Below, piece after piece: positions 26,680 through 35,264 of a stretch of 46,822 nt of DNA. The number at the start of each line of letters is the position of its first letter. Positions within the stretch are counted from its first letter, which is position 1. Made by a program: the position numbers and the translations under genes. The notes below the pieces were generated by a model, which had not been told where the DNA came from, did not search any database, and worked only from the letters and a program-made list of their open reading frames with translations. This DNA is from Abyssisolibacter fermentans (GTDB taxonomy: Bacteria; Bacillota; Clostridia; Tissierellales; MCWD3): the NCBI RefSeq assembly GCF_001559865.1, contig NZ_LOHE01000075.1, positions 1 through 46,822 on the forward strand, written 5' to 3'.

Positions 26680-28419
26680 TTGGAAAATAAAATAGGAAAG
26701 GGTTTGAAATGTAAAATTAGCATTATGACAAGTATTATTGTGATTCTAACTGCTGCAGTGATTACATATATAAGTTATGGTTATATAACTTCTTCTAACA
26801 AGCAATTAATAGGTGAACAAGCAAAGGTTATAGCCAAATCTACAGTTGTTAATATTGATGGAGATAAATTTAAAGAACTTATTAAAAAAATGGATAATCA
26901 CGACAAATATTATAATGAGTTAATAAAAATGCTTTATGAAGTAAAGGAAGAAACTGGTGCCACGTTTTTATATACCTTAATTAAAAGTAACGACAGCACG
27001 TATAAATATGTTGCAGATGGTAGTGATATCCCTAATGGCAAGAATTTTTCTTCTATTGGTACGGAGGAACCAGCAGAAATATTTGATGGTGCGGATAAAG
27101 CATTTAATGGAGAATCGGTTTATTCTGAATTATATGATGCAGATGAGTATGGATTTTTATTATCAGCATTTGTACCTATAAAAGATTCAAGGGGAAATAT
27201 TGTTGGTGTATTAGGGTGTGATTATTCGGCAGAATCAGTATTAGAAGTTTCTAGACAATTTAACATTAATATTTTAATAACTATGATAGTTATATGTATT
27301 TTAGCTAATGGAGTTGCAATATTAACAAGTTATAAAATGCTTAAGCCTATAGATTATATTCTAAAGATTATAGTATCAATGGAAAATGGAGATTTTTCTA
27401 AAAAAATGGAGCACAAATTGTTAGCAAGAAAAGATGAAATAGGAATAATTGCCAAGGGTATTAATAATATGAAAGATTCCTTAACAATTTTAATTAATAG
27501 TATAAAAGATGAATCATTAGCTATAGAAGGTGAAGTAGAAAATGTTATGTTAGATGTAAACGTTTTAAACGAAGGCTTAGAAGAAATATTTGCAACTACA
27601 GAAGAGCTGGCTGCTAGTATGGAAGAAACAGCTGCCTCGTCAAATGAAATGTCAGTAAAATCTAAACAAATTGAAAAATCTATTCTATCTATAGCAGAGA
27701 AATCTCAAGAAGGTGCAATAACAGTTAGCAAAGTAACTATGCGGGCAGAAAATACTAAGGAAAATGTGATCATAACTCAGAATAAGGCAGACGAAATATT
27801 TGCTAGTGCAAAACAAGACCTCCAAAAGGCTATAAAAGAATCAAAAGTAGTAAATCAAATCAATGTTTTGTCAGAATCAATTATGCAGATAACAGAACAG
27901 ACTAATTTACTTGCATTAAATGCTGCAATTGAGGCAGCAAGAGCAGGAGAATCAGGAAAAGGTTTTTCGGTCGTTGCTGAAGAAATAAGGAAATTAGCTG
28001 AGCAATCAAAGAATGCTGTTCTTGAAATTCAAGATATAACGTCAAAGGTAGTAAGTTCAGTAGAAAATCTTTCGAGTAGTTCTGATAGTTTATTAGAATT
28101 TGTGTCTACAGATGTTTATAATGATTATAAAACAATGCTTAGTGTAACAGAAAATTATAGTAATGATGTAAAATTTATGGACAAACTAGTAAGTGAATTT
28201 AGTTCTACAGCTGAAGAACTCCTTGATTCCTTACAAAATGTTGTAGAATCTATCGATGGTGTAGATTTAGCAGCTAATGAAGGTGCGGGTGGAATTACAG
28301 ATATAGCAAATAGAGTTGTTGATGCAAATAATAAATCTGATGAAGTTATTGAACGGGTTACAAGATCTAAGAAATATGCTAATAAACTAAAAAAAGAAGT
28401 AGATAAATTTAAGATATGA
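26680..28419 (+). CDS. methyl-accepting chemotaxis protein
   Basis: A 579-residue chemoreceptor. Topology: TM1 about 14-36, an extracellular dCache/PAS-like sensor (about 40-190, with [13 protein letters not shown] and [14 protein letters not shown]), TM2 about 193-217, HAMP to about 270, then the cytoplasmic coiled-coil whose tip carries [20 protein letters not shown] (about 404-423). Start is TTG 26680 after GAAAGGGGTG. The start of the signalling helices is rich in Glu/Ala/Thr ([17 protein letters not shown]), typical for methylation sites. As the last gene of the block it might sense agmatine, arginine or another of its substrates; the ligand is unknown. Confidence 0.92.
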   Translation: MENKIGKGLKCKISIMTSIIVILTAAVITYISYGYITSSNKQLIGEQAKVIAKSTVVNIDGDKFKELIKKMDNHDKYYNELIKMLYEVKEETGATFLYTLIKSNDSTYKYVADGSDIPNGKNFSSIGTEEPAEIFDGADKAFNGESVYSELYDADEYGFLLSAFVPIKDSRGNIVGVLGCDYSAESVLEVSRQFNINILITMIVICILANGVAILTSYKMLKPIDYILKIIVSMENGDFSKKMEHKLLARKDEIGIIAKGINNMKDSLTILINSIKDESLAIEGEVENVMLDVNVLNEGLEEIFATTEELAASMEETAASSNEMSVKSKQIEKSILSIAEKSQEGAITVSKVTMRAENTKENVIITQNKADEIFASAKQDLQKAIKESKVVNQINVLSESIMQITEQTNLLALNAAIEAARAGESGKGFSVVAEEIRKLAEQSKNAVLEIQDITSKVVSSVENLSSSSDSLLEFVSTDVYNDYKTMLSVTENYSNDVKFMDKLVSEFSSTAEELLDSLQNVVESIDGVDLAANEGAGGITDIANRVVDANNKSDEVIERVTRSKKYANKLKKEVDKFKI

Positions 28420-28630
28420 TGAATAGACTATAATTTAAATAATTAAAACTTTTTTTATAACATACAGCGCAGTATTAGTAAAAAATTATGTTAGATTGAA
28501 TTGAGATGTTTAGTGTTCATGATAGATTTTTTAATTAATTTTATGTATTGAGGCATAGTTGATAATGGGGTAATCTATTTAAAAAACAACTTTGAATTTG
28601 TATCTATACAGAAGCATAAAAAATTTTATC

Positions 28631-28682
28631 AAAAATCATGGTTTAGATGAGGAAAATCTCATGAAGAACCATGATTTTTTTA
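28631..28682 (+). repeat. R5 hairpin (copy 3) immediately before yaaL
   Basis: AAAAATCATGG...CCATGATTTTTTT with inner GATGAGG/TCTCAT arm; nearly the same sequence as the hairpin after recR at 14791-14842. Since yaaL normally follows recR, this looks like a duplicated or retained recR terminator at the right edge of the inserted block. Confidence 0.65.
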
Positions 28683-28789
28683 AAACTTGGGTTCATTTTT
28701 CACAATTTTCTATGAATAATAAACGATTATGTATAACTCCTAGAATAAATGTACACAATCATTATATAAATATAATGGGAGGGGTTAGT

Positions 28790-29065
28790 ATGAATAATGC
28801 AGTAGCTGATTTTAAAAACAAACAGAATAAATTATACCAATTAAAAAATAATTCTTTTGTAAAAAAAATCATAGAAGCATTTGAAGAAAATAAAGATACA
28901 AATAAGCCAAATCTGCAAAAAGCTAAAGAAGATTGGGAAAATGCACAGATTTATTTTAATAATGTAACAGACCCGGAGCTTATAGACTATGCTATATACA
29001 ATATGGAAGCAGCTAAAATAAAATATTTTTACTTATTAAAAAAAATGAGAGCAGAATATGCTTAA
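28790..29065 (+). CDS. yaaL: YaaL-like protein, DUF2508
   Basis: A 91-residue, mostly helical, charged cytosolic protein. The C-terminal part (KEDWENAQIYFNNVTDPELI then DYAIYNMEAAKIKYFYLLKK) fits DUF2508, the small family normally encoded between recR and bofA. Function unknown. ATG 28790 is chosen because GGGAGGGG precedes it; a longer frame from 28592 would run through the 28631 hairpin and is not believable. It is followed by bofA after 120 bases. Confidence 0.8.
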   Translation: MNNAVADFKNKQNKLYQLKNNSFVKKIIEAFEENKDTNKPNLQKAKEDWENAQIYFNNVTDPELIDYAIYNMEAAKIKYFYLLKKMRAEYA

Positions 29066-29185
29066 TTAATCTACAAAAATAGTAATATTTTTATTATATT
29101 ATAAATATAAATTATTATAGGACAGCCTTAAAATATCAAATTTTTTTCTTGCTCATAAAGTAAATAAAAGACATGAGGTGGTTTA

Positions 29186-29458
29186 ATGGGCTTGGGAATT
29201 GAATTAAATGTAATATTGGCATATGCATTCGGACTCATATTACTATACTTAATTGGATGGATTTTAATAATACCTCTAAAGTATATATTTAAGTTGATAA
29301 TTAATGGTTTGATTGGTGGTGTGGTATTATTAGCATTAAATTTTGCAGGTAAATTTATTGGTTTTAGTATAGGAATAAATCCAATAACAGCTTTAATTGT
29401 TGGTTTTTTAGGAATTCCAGGAGTTATATTGTTATTATTACTTAATTATTTATTATAA
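29186..29458 (+). CDS. bofA: pro-sigmaK processing inhibitor BofA-like membrane protein
   Basis: A 90-residue integral membrane protein with two or three hydrophobic segments and the family's C-terminal signature GFSIGINPITALIVGFLGIP. In Bacillus BofA holds the SpoIVFB protease inactive in the mother-cell membrane until engulfment is complete. ATG 29186 follows CATGAGGTGG. With yaaL this re-establishes the recR-yaaL-bofA gene order. Its stop codon lies inside the first R4 repeat element. Confidence 0.88.
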   Translation: MGLGIELNVILAYAFGLILLYLIGWILIIPLKYIFKLIINGLIGGVVLLALNFAGKFIGFSIGINPITALIVGFLGIPGVILLLLLNYLL

Positions 29459-29651
29459 CAAAGTGTAAAAATGTTAGATTTTGATAGTGTATATTTTTAC
29501 GCTTTGTTGAAACGGTGTGTTGCAATTACTACGCAATTGCTTCCGTTGTTATAACGAGGCAAAAGATGTTAGATTTAACAAGTAGTGTTCATCTTACGCC
29601 TCGTTGAAACGGTGTGTTGCAATTACTACGTAATGGTTTTGGTTGTTATAA
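29453..29651. repeat. two tandem R4 elements (TTATAAC-bounded, two-hairpin)
   Basis: Units 29453-29554 and 29549-29651 share the TTATAA at their junction. Each begins TTATAAC, forms one hairpin (for example AAAGTGTAAAAATG / TATTTTTACGCTTT), then carries the constant block TTGAAACGGTGTGTTGCAAT followed by TACTACG, a second hairpin (TTGCAATTAC/GCAATTGC type, closed by AACGG/CCGTT), and ends GTTATAA. The first unit overlaps the bofA stop. A third copy is at 32483-32614. Confidence 0.75.
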
Positions 29652-29781
29652 TAGAATATAGATAGATCCTTTCTTTTATAGGAGTCATTGTTTATTTACT
29701 AATAATTTTGACAGCTTGTTAAGTATAGTAAAAGAAAAATTTGGACATAATTATGGTAAATAAGCAAAGGGAGGGAATATC

Positions 29782-30441
29782 TTGCAAAACATAAATATTA
29801 AATCTGTTATAAGAAATGAAATTGGCAGCAATGCATGTAATAGAATTAGAAATACAGGTTTTGTTCCGAGTGTTATTTATGGTCATAATTTTACTAACCA
29901 TACATTAAAATTTAATATAAAGGAAGTTAAAAGTATAATAAAAAAATATGGAGAAAATGCTATAGTTGAAGTAGCAATAGAAAATACAAGTTTTCCGGCT
30001 ATTATAAAAGAAATTCAAAGAGATCCAATTACTCATGGTATCATACATTTAGATTTACAACAAATAGATGGAAAACAAAAGATTACTACAAGCATACCTA
30101 TATTAATAGCAGGTAGGAAAAGTCTTGATAATGAACATATATTACAACAACAACTTCAAAAAATTGACGTAGAATGTTACCCGGATCAAGTACCTAAAAA
30201 TGTATTGATAGACATATCTAAGCTAGCTATGAATAATAGCTTTAAAGTAGGAGATGTAGAATTAGCAGAAGATATAACTATACTAACTAATAGTGAAGAA
30301 ATTATTGCATCAATAACTACAGCGCAAAATAATGAAAATGATATAGATGAACAAGAAGATGACTACGATTATGGAGTAGTACCTGAAGTAAAATCAACAA
30401 ATGCAAATAAAAAAGAAGATGATACAAATAATAACGATTGA
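29782..30441 (+). CDS. rplY: ribosomal protein L25/Ctc family
   Basis: A 219-residue two-domain (TL5/CTC-type) L25: the N-terminal 5S-rRNA-binding domain (GFVPSVIYGHNFTNHTLKFN, IIKEIQRDPITHGIIHLDLQ, about 24-100) and the C-terminal beta domain (IPILIAGRKS, VECYPDQVPKNVLIDISKL). It ends in a long acidic, Asn-rich tail from about 184. The sequence is somewhat diverged, for example at the start. In Bacillus Ctc is a general stress protein. Start TTG 29782 after GGGAGGG. It is not usually in the bofA region. Confidence 0.87.
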   Translation: MQNINIKSVIRNEIGSNACNRIRNTGFVPSVIYGHNFTNHTLKFNIKEVKSIIKKYGENAIVEVAIENTSFPAIIKEIQRDPITHGIIHLDLQQIDGKQKITTSIPILIAGRKSLDNEHILQQQLQKIDVECYPDQVPKNVLIDISKLAMNNSFKVGDVELAEDITILTNSEEIIASITTAQNNENDIDEQEDDYDYGVVPEVKSTNANKKEDDTNNND

Positions 30442-30445
30442 TTTT

Positions 30446-30473
30446 AAAAGCTTCCATTAGGAGGCTTTTTTAA
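30446..30473 (+). terminator. terminator of rplY
   Basis: AAAAGCTTCC / GGAGGCTTTTTT with a 4-base ATTA loop. Confidence 0.85.
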
Positions 30474-30509
30474 CGTTAAATATTTTGCAGAAGTAAATAT
30501 TTACAATTT

Positions 30510-30680
30510 TTATTTGGAAGATTTTTTTACTAATTTTAAATTATTTTTATTCTTTTTATCATAGCCTGTCCCTTTTATGCTAATCATTGATTTTTTCAAA
30601 AGATTCCTTATATCTAGAAATAATGCGACTTCAAAAAGAAATACTAAAATTAATATAATTATTAATATTGCAAGCTTCAT
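30510..30680 (-). CDS. small single-pass membrane protein (hypothetical)
   Basis: A 56-codon frame on the minus strand: start MKLAILIIILILVFLFEVAL, then a basic tail that ends KLVKKSSK. GGAG lies 8 bases before the ATG at 30680, and the predicted topology is one helix at about 3-22 with a positively charged cytoplasmic end. It is not recognised. It converges with rplY and is divergent from the fumarase genes; its promoter would lie in 30681-30880. A chance frame in AT-rich DNA cannot be excluded. Confidence 0.5.
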   Translation of the reverse strand: MKLAILIIILILVFLFEVALFLDIRNLLKKSMISIKGTGYDKKNKNNLKLVKKSSK

Positions 30681-30911
30681 TAAATCATCTCCAATCTAGA
30701 TTATCTTGAATCATATATCTATTATACATTAAAATTGAATTATTTAGTGTTAATTATTTGAAATTTCATTTAATTTTGATACAATAAAAAGTAAAATAGC
30801 TATAAGAATATTAAAACTTAGTTATTTATATAATAAATATGGTGTAGTGTTTGATTTTTAATATAATCATAATTAAAAGAAAGGAGAAGTTACGATTGTA
30901 ACGAGTTTGAT

Positions 30912-31754
30912 ATGAGAGAGATTAAGACTATAGAAATTATCGAAGCAGTAAGAGAAATGTGTATAAAAGCTAATTACACTCTTAATAAAGATGTAATTAA
31001 TGCAATTGTAAAAGCAAAGAATAACGAAGAATCACCTATAGGTAAAGATATACTAAAAAAGATGCTGTTAAATTTAGAGATAGCAAAAGAAAAAATGATA
31101 CCAATATGCCAAGATACGGGTATGGCTGTGTTTTTTGTAGATATAGGACAAGAAGTAATAATACAAGATGAAGGTATAGAATATGCAATAAATGAAGGAG
31201 TAAAAAGAGGTTATCTTGAAGGTTATTTGAGAAAATCAGTTGTAAGGGATCCTATTTTGAGAGTAAATACTAATGATAATACGCCAGCAATAATTCATTA
31301 TAATATAGTTGAAGGCGACAAATTGCGTATTAGATTTGCTCCAAAGGGATTTGGCAGTGAAAATATGGGGGCATTAAAAATGCTAAAACCATCCGATGGA
31401 ATTGGTGGAATAAAAAAATTTATAAAGGATACTGTAAAAGAATGTGGACCAAATGCTTGTCCACCTTTAATTGTTGGTATTGGTATTGGTGGAACTATGG
31501 AAAAAGCTTGTTTGCTTGCAAAAGAAGCTTTGCTAAGAGATATAGGCCAGCACAATATGAAACAACACATTAAAGAGTTAGAAGTAGAATTACTTAGTGA
31601 AATAAACAAGCTGGGTATTGGACCTCAAGGATTGGGAGGAAGAACAACTGCTTTAGCTGTTAACATAGAAACATATCCAACACATATAGCAGGTCTTCCT
31701 GTAGCAGTTAATTTAAATTGTCATGTAGCTCGTCATAGCGAAGTAATAATATAA
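30912..31754 (+). CDS. class I fumarate hydratase, alpha subunit (TtdA-like)
   Basis: Hydrates fumarate to malate using an oxygen-sensitive [4Fe-4S] cluster. The 280-residue product is the N-terminal half of class I fumarase/tartrate dehydratase, with cluster cysteines visible in PICQDTGMAVFF, KECGPNACPPLIVGIGIGGT and NLNCHVARHSEV. The RFAPKGFGSENMGALKML block is conserved in the family. Start ATG 30912; the best ribosome site (AAGGAG, 30882) is unusually far upstream. The beta subunit follows after 21 bases. Tartrate dehydratase is the alternative. Confidence 0.9.
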   Translation: MREIKTIEIIEAVREMCIKANYTLNKDVINAIVKAKNNEESPIGKDILKKMLLNLEIAKEKMIPICQDTGMAVFFVDIGQEVIIQDEGIEYAINEGVKRGYLEGYLRKSVVRDPILRVNTNDNTPAIIHYNIVEGDKLRIRFAPKGFGSENMGALKMLKPSDGIGGIKKFIKDTVKECGPNACPPLIVGIGIGGTMEKACLLAKEALLRDIGQHNMKQHIKELEVELLSEINKLGIGPQGLGGRTTALAVNIETYPTHIAGLPVAVNLNCHVARHSEVII

Positions 31755-31775
31755 TATTTGAAAGGAAGTGATTTT

Positions 31776-32330
31776 ATGGCTGAGATAATTATTAATACAC
31801 CTTTTGATGAAGAACAAGTAAATAAGTTAAGGGCTGGTGATACAGTATATATAAATGGTACTATATATACAGCAAGAGATGCTGCGCACAAAAGAATGAT
31901 AGAAGCGTTAGATAATGGTCAAGAGTTACCTTTTGATATTATAAATTCAATAATATATTATGTAGGACCGTGTCCTCCAAGACCAAATCAAGTGCTAGGA
32001 TCCGCAGGACCTACTACAAGCTATCGAATGGATGATTATAGCACTCAATTACTAGATATAGGATTAAAAGGAATGATAGGAAAAGGTAAACGGTCAAATG
32101 AAGTAATCCAATCAATGATAAAAAATAAAGCAGTATATTTTGCTGCTATTGGAGGAGCAGGAGCACTAATATCTGCATCGATACAGTCATCAGAAGTAAT
32201 TGACTATGATGATTTAGGAACAGAAGCTTTAAGAAAATTGGTTGTAAAAAAATTTCCAGCTATTGTTGCTATTGATTCCTTAGGAAACAGTTTATATAAT
32301 ATAGAAGTTCAAAAATATAGCTGTTTATAG
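31776..32330 (+). CDS. class I fumarate hydratase, beta subunit (TtdB-like)
   Basis: The 184-residue C-terminal partner of the split class I fumarase, with the substrate-binding block GPCPPRPNQVLGSAGPTTSY and YFAAIGGAGALISASIQSS, ending LGNSLYNIEVQKYSCL. ATG 31776 follows AAAGGAAGTG; an earlier in-frame start at 31758 lacks support. Co-transcribed with the alpha subunit. The pair may supply malate or fumarate in a reductive branch of anaerobic metabolism. It is an addition to the usual bofA-gin interval. Confidence 0.9.
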   Translation: MAEIIINTPFDEEQVNKLRAGDTVYINGTIYTARDAAHKRMIEALDNGQELPFDIINSIIYYVGPCPPRPNQVLGSAGPTTSYRMDDYSTQLLDIGLKGMIGKGKRSNEVIQSMIKNKAVYFAAIGGAGALISASIQSSEVIDYDDLGTEALRKLVVKKFPAIVAIDSLGNSLYNIEVQKYSCL

Positions 32331-32482
32331 TATTATTTAACTTGAAAATTCTATCATTTTTAAACTATTGCATGAAATATTAATATAATAATATTATCTT
32401 ATATATTAGATTTGTACAACATATTATAAATATGGTATTATAGTGTTAAATATTTTTCAAGGGATATTTATATTTAATTGTA

Positions 32483-32614
32483 TATAACAAGGCGCAAGAT
32501 GTCCCCAACTTCTATAGGTGGAGGATATTGATTAGATTTAACAACGGTGTGCAATCTTGAGCTTCGTTGAAACGGTGTGTTGCAATTACTACGTAATTAC
32601 TTCCGTTGTTATAA
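32483..32614. repeat. R4 element, third copy
   Basis: It begins TATAACAAGGCGCAAGAT, contains GTTGAAACGGTGTGTTGCAA and TTACTACGTAATTACTTCCG, and ends GTTATAA. The left hairpin loop is about 30 bases longer than in the 29.5 kb copies. The rest of the 467-base gap (32331-32797) is AT-rich with the degenerate R3 element below. Confidence 0.7.
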
Positions 32615-32693
32615 AAAATTAGTTTTTCTATAGGATTTTTGAATAGGAATATGAAACATTTAAACAAATATAAATTATTGTATAGAGAATTTA

Positions 32694-32768
32694 CCCTGAT
32701 TGTTCATATAACTTTGAATGATATGTTATATAGTTCTGAATTATAAGTTTTCAGTGAATAATATGGGT
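32694..32768. repeat. degenerate R3 element
   Basis: CCCTGATTGTTCATATAAC (about 32694-32712) matches the R3 left arm; AGTGAATAATATGGG (about 32753-32767) is a decayed right arm. It lies just upstream of the membrane-protein gene. Confidence 0.4.
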
Positions 32769-32797
32769 TTTGATTTGTTTTGTGAAGGGTGGTATAT

Positions 32798-33304
32798 ATG
32801 ATAGATTTTATGCGAGAAGAACTGGAGAAGGAGCATAAACCTCTATGGAAGATTATTTTAATTATTATTTTTTCTATAATTGCACTTAATTATTTAATAA
32901 CTTTATGTAACAAATTAGGTGATAAATATGCAGGAATAGCTTCTATAATAGTATTAATTTCATCTATTATTATATGTGGTTTGCTTATAACTAAATTGTT
33001 AGCAAGTCATGTTTATGTGCTTTTACAAAGTAGCTTAATATTTGAAAAAAAGATTGGTAAAAAAAGCAATACAATACTAAAAATTAAATTAAAAGATATA
33101 GAGTTTATAAAACCATATAAAGAAGTAGAAGAAACGAAAAATGTAGTTAGCACATATAAATTTACTTGTAGGAGAAATTCAAACAAGATTCATTATGGAC
33201 AATTTAACGTTGATGACAAAAAATATGGGTTAGTTTTTCAGCCTAGTGACAATTTTCTAAAAGCTATAGAAAAAAAGATGGCAATAGAAAAAAAAGCAGA
33301 CTAA
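32798..33304 (+). CDS. membrane protein with PH-like C-terminal domain (hypothetical)
   Basis: A 168-residue protein of unknown function. After a short charged N-terminus come two membrane helices (KIILIIIFSIIALNYLITL, about 21-39; ASIIVLISSIIICGLLITKL, about 51-70). The soluble remainder alternates beta-type segments (SLIFEKKIGKKSNTILKIKL; DIEFIKPYKEVEE; HYGQFNVDDKKYGLVFQP) and ends in a helix, a pattern like YcxB or bacterial PH domains. ATG 32798 follows GAAGGGTGG. Neighbours on both sides are separately transcribed, so context gives little. Confidence 0.6.
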   Translation: MIDFMREELEKEHKPLWKIILIIIFSIIALNYLITLCNKLGDKYAGIASIIVLISSIIICGLLITKLLASHVYVLLQSSLIFEKKIGKKSNTILKIKLKDIEFIKPYKEVEETKNVVSTYKFTCRRNSNKIHYGQFNVDDKKYGLVFQPSDNFLKAIEKKMAIEKKAD

Positions 33305-33480
33305 TACTATACAACCTCATAATATACAGTATCAATATTGATAGGAATAATGTATATTTGTAAGATTGATTTTATTCCAACTTTTTTGGAACAATGGCCA
33401 TACTTATTGAATAAAATAATGTATATGGTTAATGATTGTAATAAAGAGTTATAGAATAAAATTTATTAGGAGATGGTTGT

Positions 33481-33663
33481 ATGGTTATACATAAATGTGC
33501 AATATGTGGGAAAAATCATGTAAATCATATACAGATTTTACAATCATATATTTGTATAAATTGTGAAAGAAACATATGCAATTCAATTGCATTTAACAAT
33601 AGAGACTATAGTAGTTATATTAAAAGGATAAGGCAAATTTGGTCAGATTTTATTTTAAAATAA
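33481..33663 (+). CDS. gin: Gin (CsfB)-like anti-sigma zinc protein
   Basis: A 60-residue protein with two CxxC pairs (Cys6/Cys9 in KCAICGK; Cys25/Cys28 in YICINCER). This matches Gin, which in Bacillus binds and inhibits sigma-G (and sigma-E) to keep late sporulation genes off at the wrong time. The short charged C-terminal helix is as expected. ATG 33481 follows AGGAGATGG. Its location upstream of a yaaO-type decarboxylase, tmk, darA and yaaR matches the csfB locus. Confidence 0.82.
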   Translation: MVIHKCAICGKNHVNHIQILQSYICINCERNICNSIAFNNRDYSSYIKRIRQIWSDFILK

Positions 33664-33665
33664 AG

Positions 33666-33692
33666 GCATGGTAAAATTCCATGTTTTTTTTA
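33666..33692 (+). terminator. terminator of gin
   Basis: CATGG / CCATG with a 7-base loop and eight T. Confidence 0.75.
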
Positions 33693-33800
33693 ATCTTGGA
33701 CATATGTAGATTTTTTTTAATCAATACAAAAATATAAGCTTTTTTGAATTTAGTATACAAGCTATTTTCTATTTATATCGTGATTAGGAGGAACGGGATT

Positions 33801-35225
33801 ATGAAGACATCTTTGTTAAAAGGTTTGAATAAATACACTAGAGAAGTGAATACAAGATTTCATATGCCGGGACATAAAGGGAAAGAATTATATAGTTTAA
33901 ATAATATATTTAAGATAGATGTTACAGAAGTAGAAGGTACAGATAATCTACACAATCCTAAAGATATTATAATGAAAAGTCAAAACAACGTTTCTGATGT
34001 TTATAATTCAAGAAAAACCTTTTATTGTATAAATGGCACAACAGGAGGGATTTATGCAGCAATACTTTCAGTAGTCAACCAAGGAGATAAGATATTAGTT
34101 CAAAGGAATTGCCATATAAGTGTTTATAATGCTCTAGTATTTGGAAGATTAAAACAAGAATACATATATCCAGAGATAGATCGAAAAAATCATATTACTG
34201 GATGCATTAATCATAATGAACTAGATAAGATTTTAAGTAACGATAAGTCTATTAAGGCAGTAATAATAACAAATCCATCATATTATGGGGTTTGTAGTGA
34301 TATAATAAATATTACAAAAATAGTGCATGAACATGGACGTATATTAATTGTTGATGAGGCGCATGGAGCACACTTGAGATTTCATATGAGGTTACCTATG
34401 TCAGCCGTAGATGCCAAAGCTGATATCGTTATACAAAGTGCACACAAAACGCTGCCAGCGTTTACACAGACTTCGTTAGTTCATGTATGTACAGATAGAG
34501 TTAATGTAGAAAGGTTAAAGAAAATGCTCGCATTATACCAAACTACTAGTCCTTCATATATACTTATGTCATCAATAGAAGCTTCGGTGGATTATATGGA
34601 TAGATTCGGAAATGAAAGATTAGACATGTTAATAAAAAAGCTTAAAGATATTAAAGTGAGTTTAAAAAAACTAGATAAAGTAAGAGTATTAGATATTGAT
34701 TCATTTGACGATAATAATATCAATGATTTTGATGAAACTAAGTTATTGATAAGTCTAATTGATTTAGGAATAACAGGACCACAGCTTGAAAATATATTAA
34801 GAACAGATTATGGGATTCAAGTTGAAATGGCAGACTATATTTATATATTAGCTATGATTACTGTAGCTGATGAACCAAGTGACTTAGATAAGCTGAAATT
34901 AGCCATAGAAGATATAGTATTAAACTCAAAACAGATAGGTAACAATGATAATGAAATTATATATTTAGATTATAATAAACCCGAGATAGGACAATCAATG
35001 ACGAAAGCCTTTTATAGTGACTTAGAATATATAAATTTAAACGAAGCAGTAAATAGAGTATCAGCTGATTTTGTTGTGCCATATCCGCCTGGAATACCAT
35101 TATTATGTCCAGGAGAGATTATAAGTGAAAAATTAACTCAAGATTTGTACAATTTATACCGTAATAATATACAAGTATTAGGGTTAGAATGTAAAGAAGG
35201 AATACAAATAAAAGTGTTGAAATAG
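33801..35225 (+). CDS. yaaO: Orn/Lys/Arg decarboxylase family protein (YaaO type)
   Basis: A 474-residue fold-type I PLP decarboxylase. It begins with RFHMPGHKGKELYSL and has INGTTGGIYAAILSV, VDEAHGAHLRFH, and the PLP lysine at Lys216 in QSAHKTLPAFTQTS; the C-terminal domain contains VPYPPGIPLLCPGE. This is the short form lacking the large wing domain. The likely substrate is arginine (giving agmatine) or lysine, not decidable from sequence. ATG 33801 follows TAGGAGGAACGG. If it makes agmatine it would feed the aguA pathway encoded 11 kb upstream. It starts the tmk operon. Confidence 0.88.
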   Translation: MKTSLLKGLNKYTREVNTRFHMPGHKGKELYSLNNIFKIDVTEVEGTDNLHNPKDIIMKSQNNVSDVYNSRKTFYCINGTTGGIYAAILSVVNQGDKILVQRNCHISVYNALVFGRLKQEYIYPEIDRKNHITGCINHNELDKILSNDKSIKAVIITNPSYYGVCSDIINITKIVHEHGRILIVDEAHGAHLRFHMRLPMSAVDAKADIVIQSAHKTLPAFTQTSLVHVCTDRVNVERLKKMLALYQTTSPSYILMSSIEASVDYMDRFGNERLDMLIKKLKDIKVSLKKLDKVRVLDIDSFDDNNINDFDETKLLISLIDLGITGPQLENILRTDYGIQVEMADYIYILAMITVADEPSDLDKLKLAIEDIVLNSKQIGNNDNEIIYLDYNKPEIGQSMTKAFYSDLEYINLNEAVNRVSADFVVPYPPGIPLLCPGEIISEKLTQDLYNLYRNNIQVLGLECKEGIQIKVLK

Positions 35226-35264
35226 ATAGTATAAAATAAATTACATTACATAGGAGGAAATTTA

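Noticed and set aside
28592-28789. Longer N-terminus of the yaaL frame
   Set aside because: It would translate the R5 hairpin, and an ATG with a strong ribosome site lies at 28790.
14733-28789. Prophage or integrative element
   Set aside because: No integrase, recombinase, phage structural or conjugation gene, and no tRNA attachment site at either edge.
29500-29651. Repeated GTTGAAACGGTG-type blocks that look like CRISPR repeats
   Set aside because: Only two tandem copies, the intervening sequence is itself a variable hairpin of the same element, and no cas genes or spacer pattern exist.
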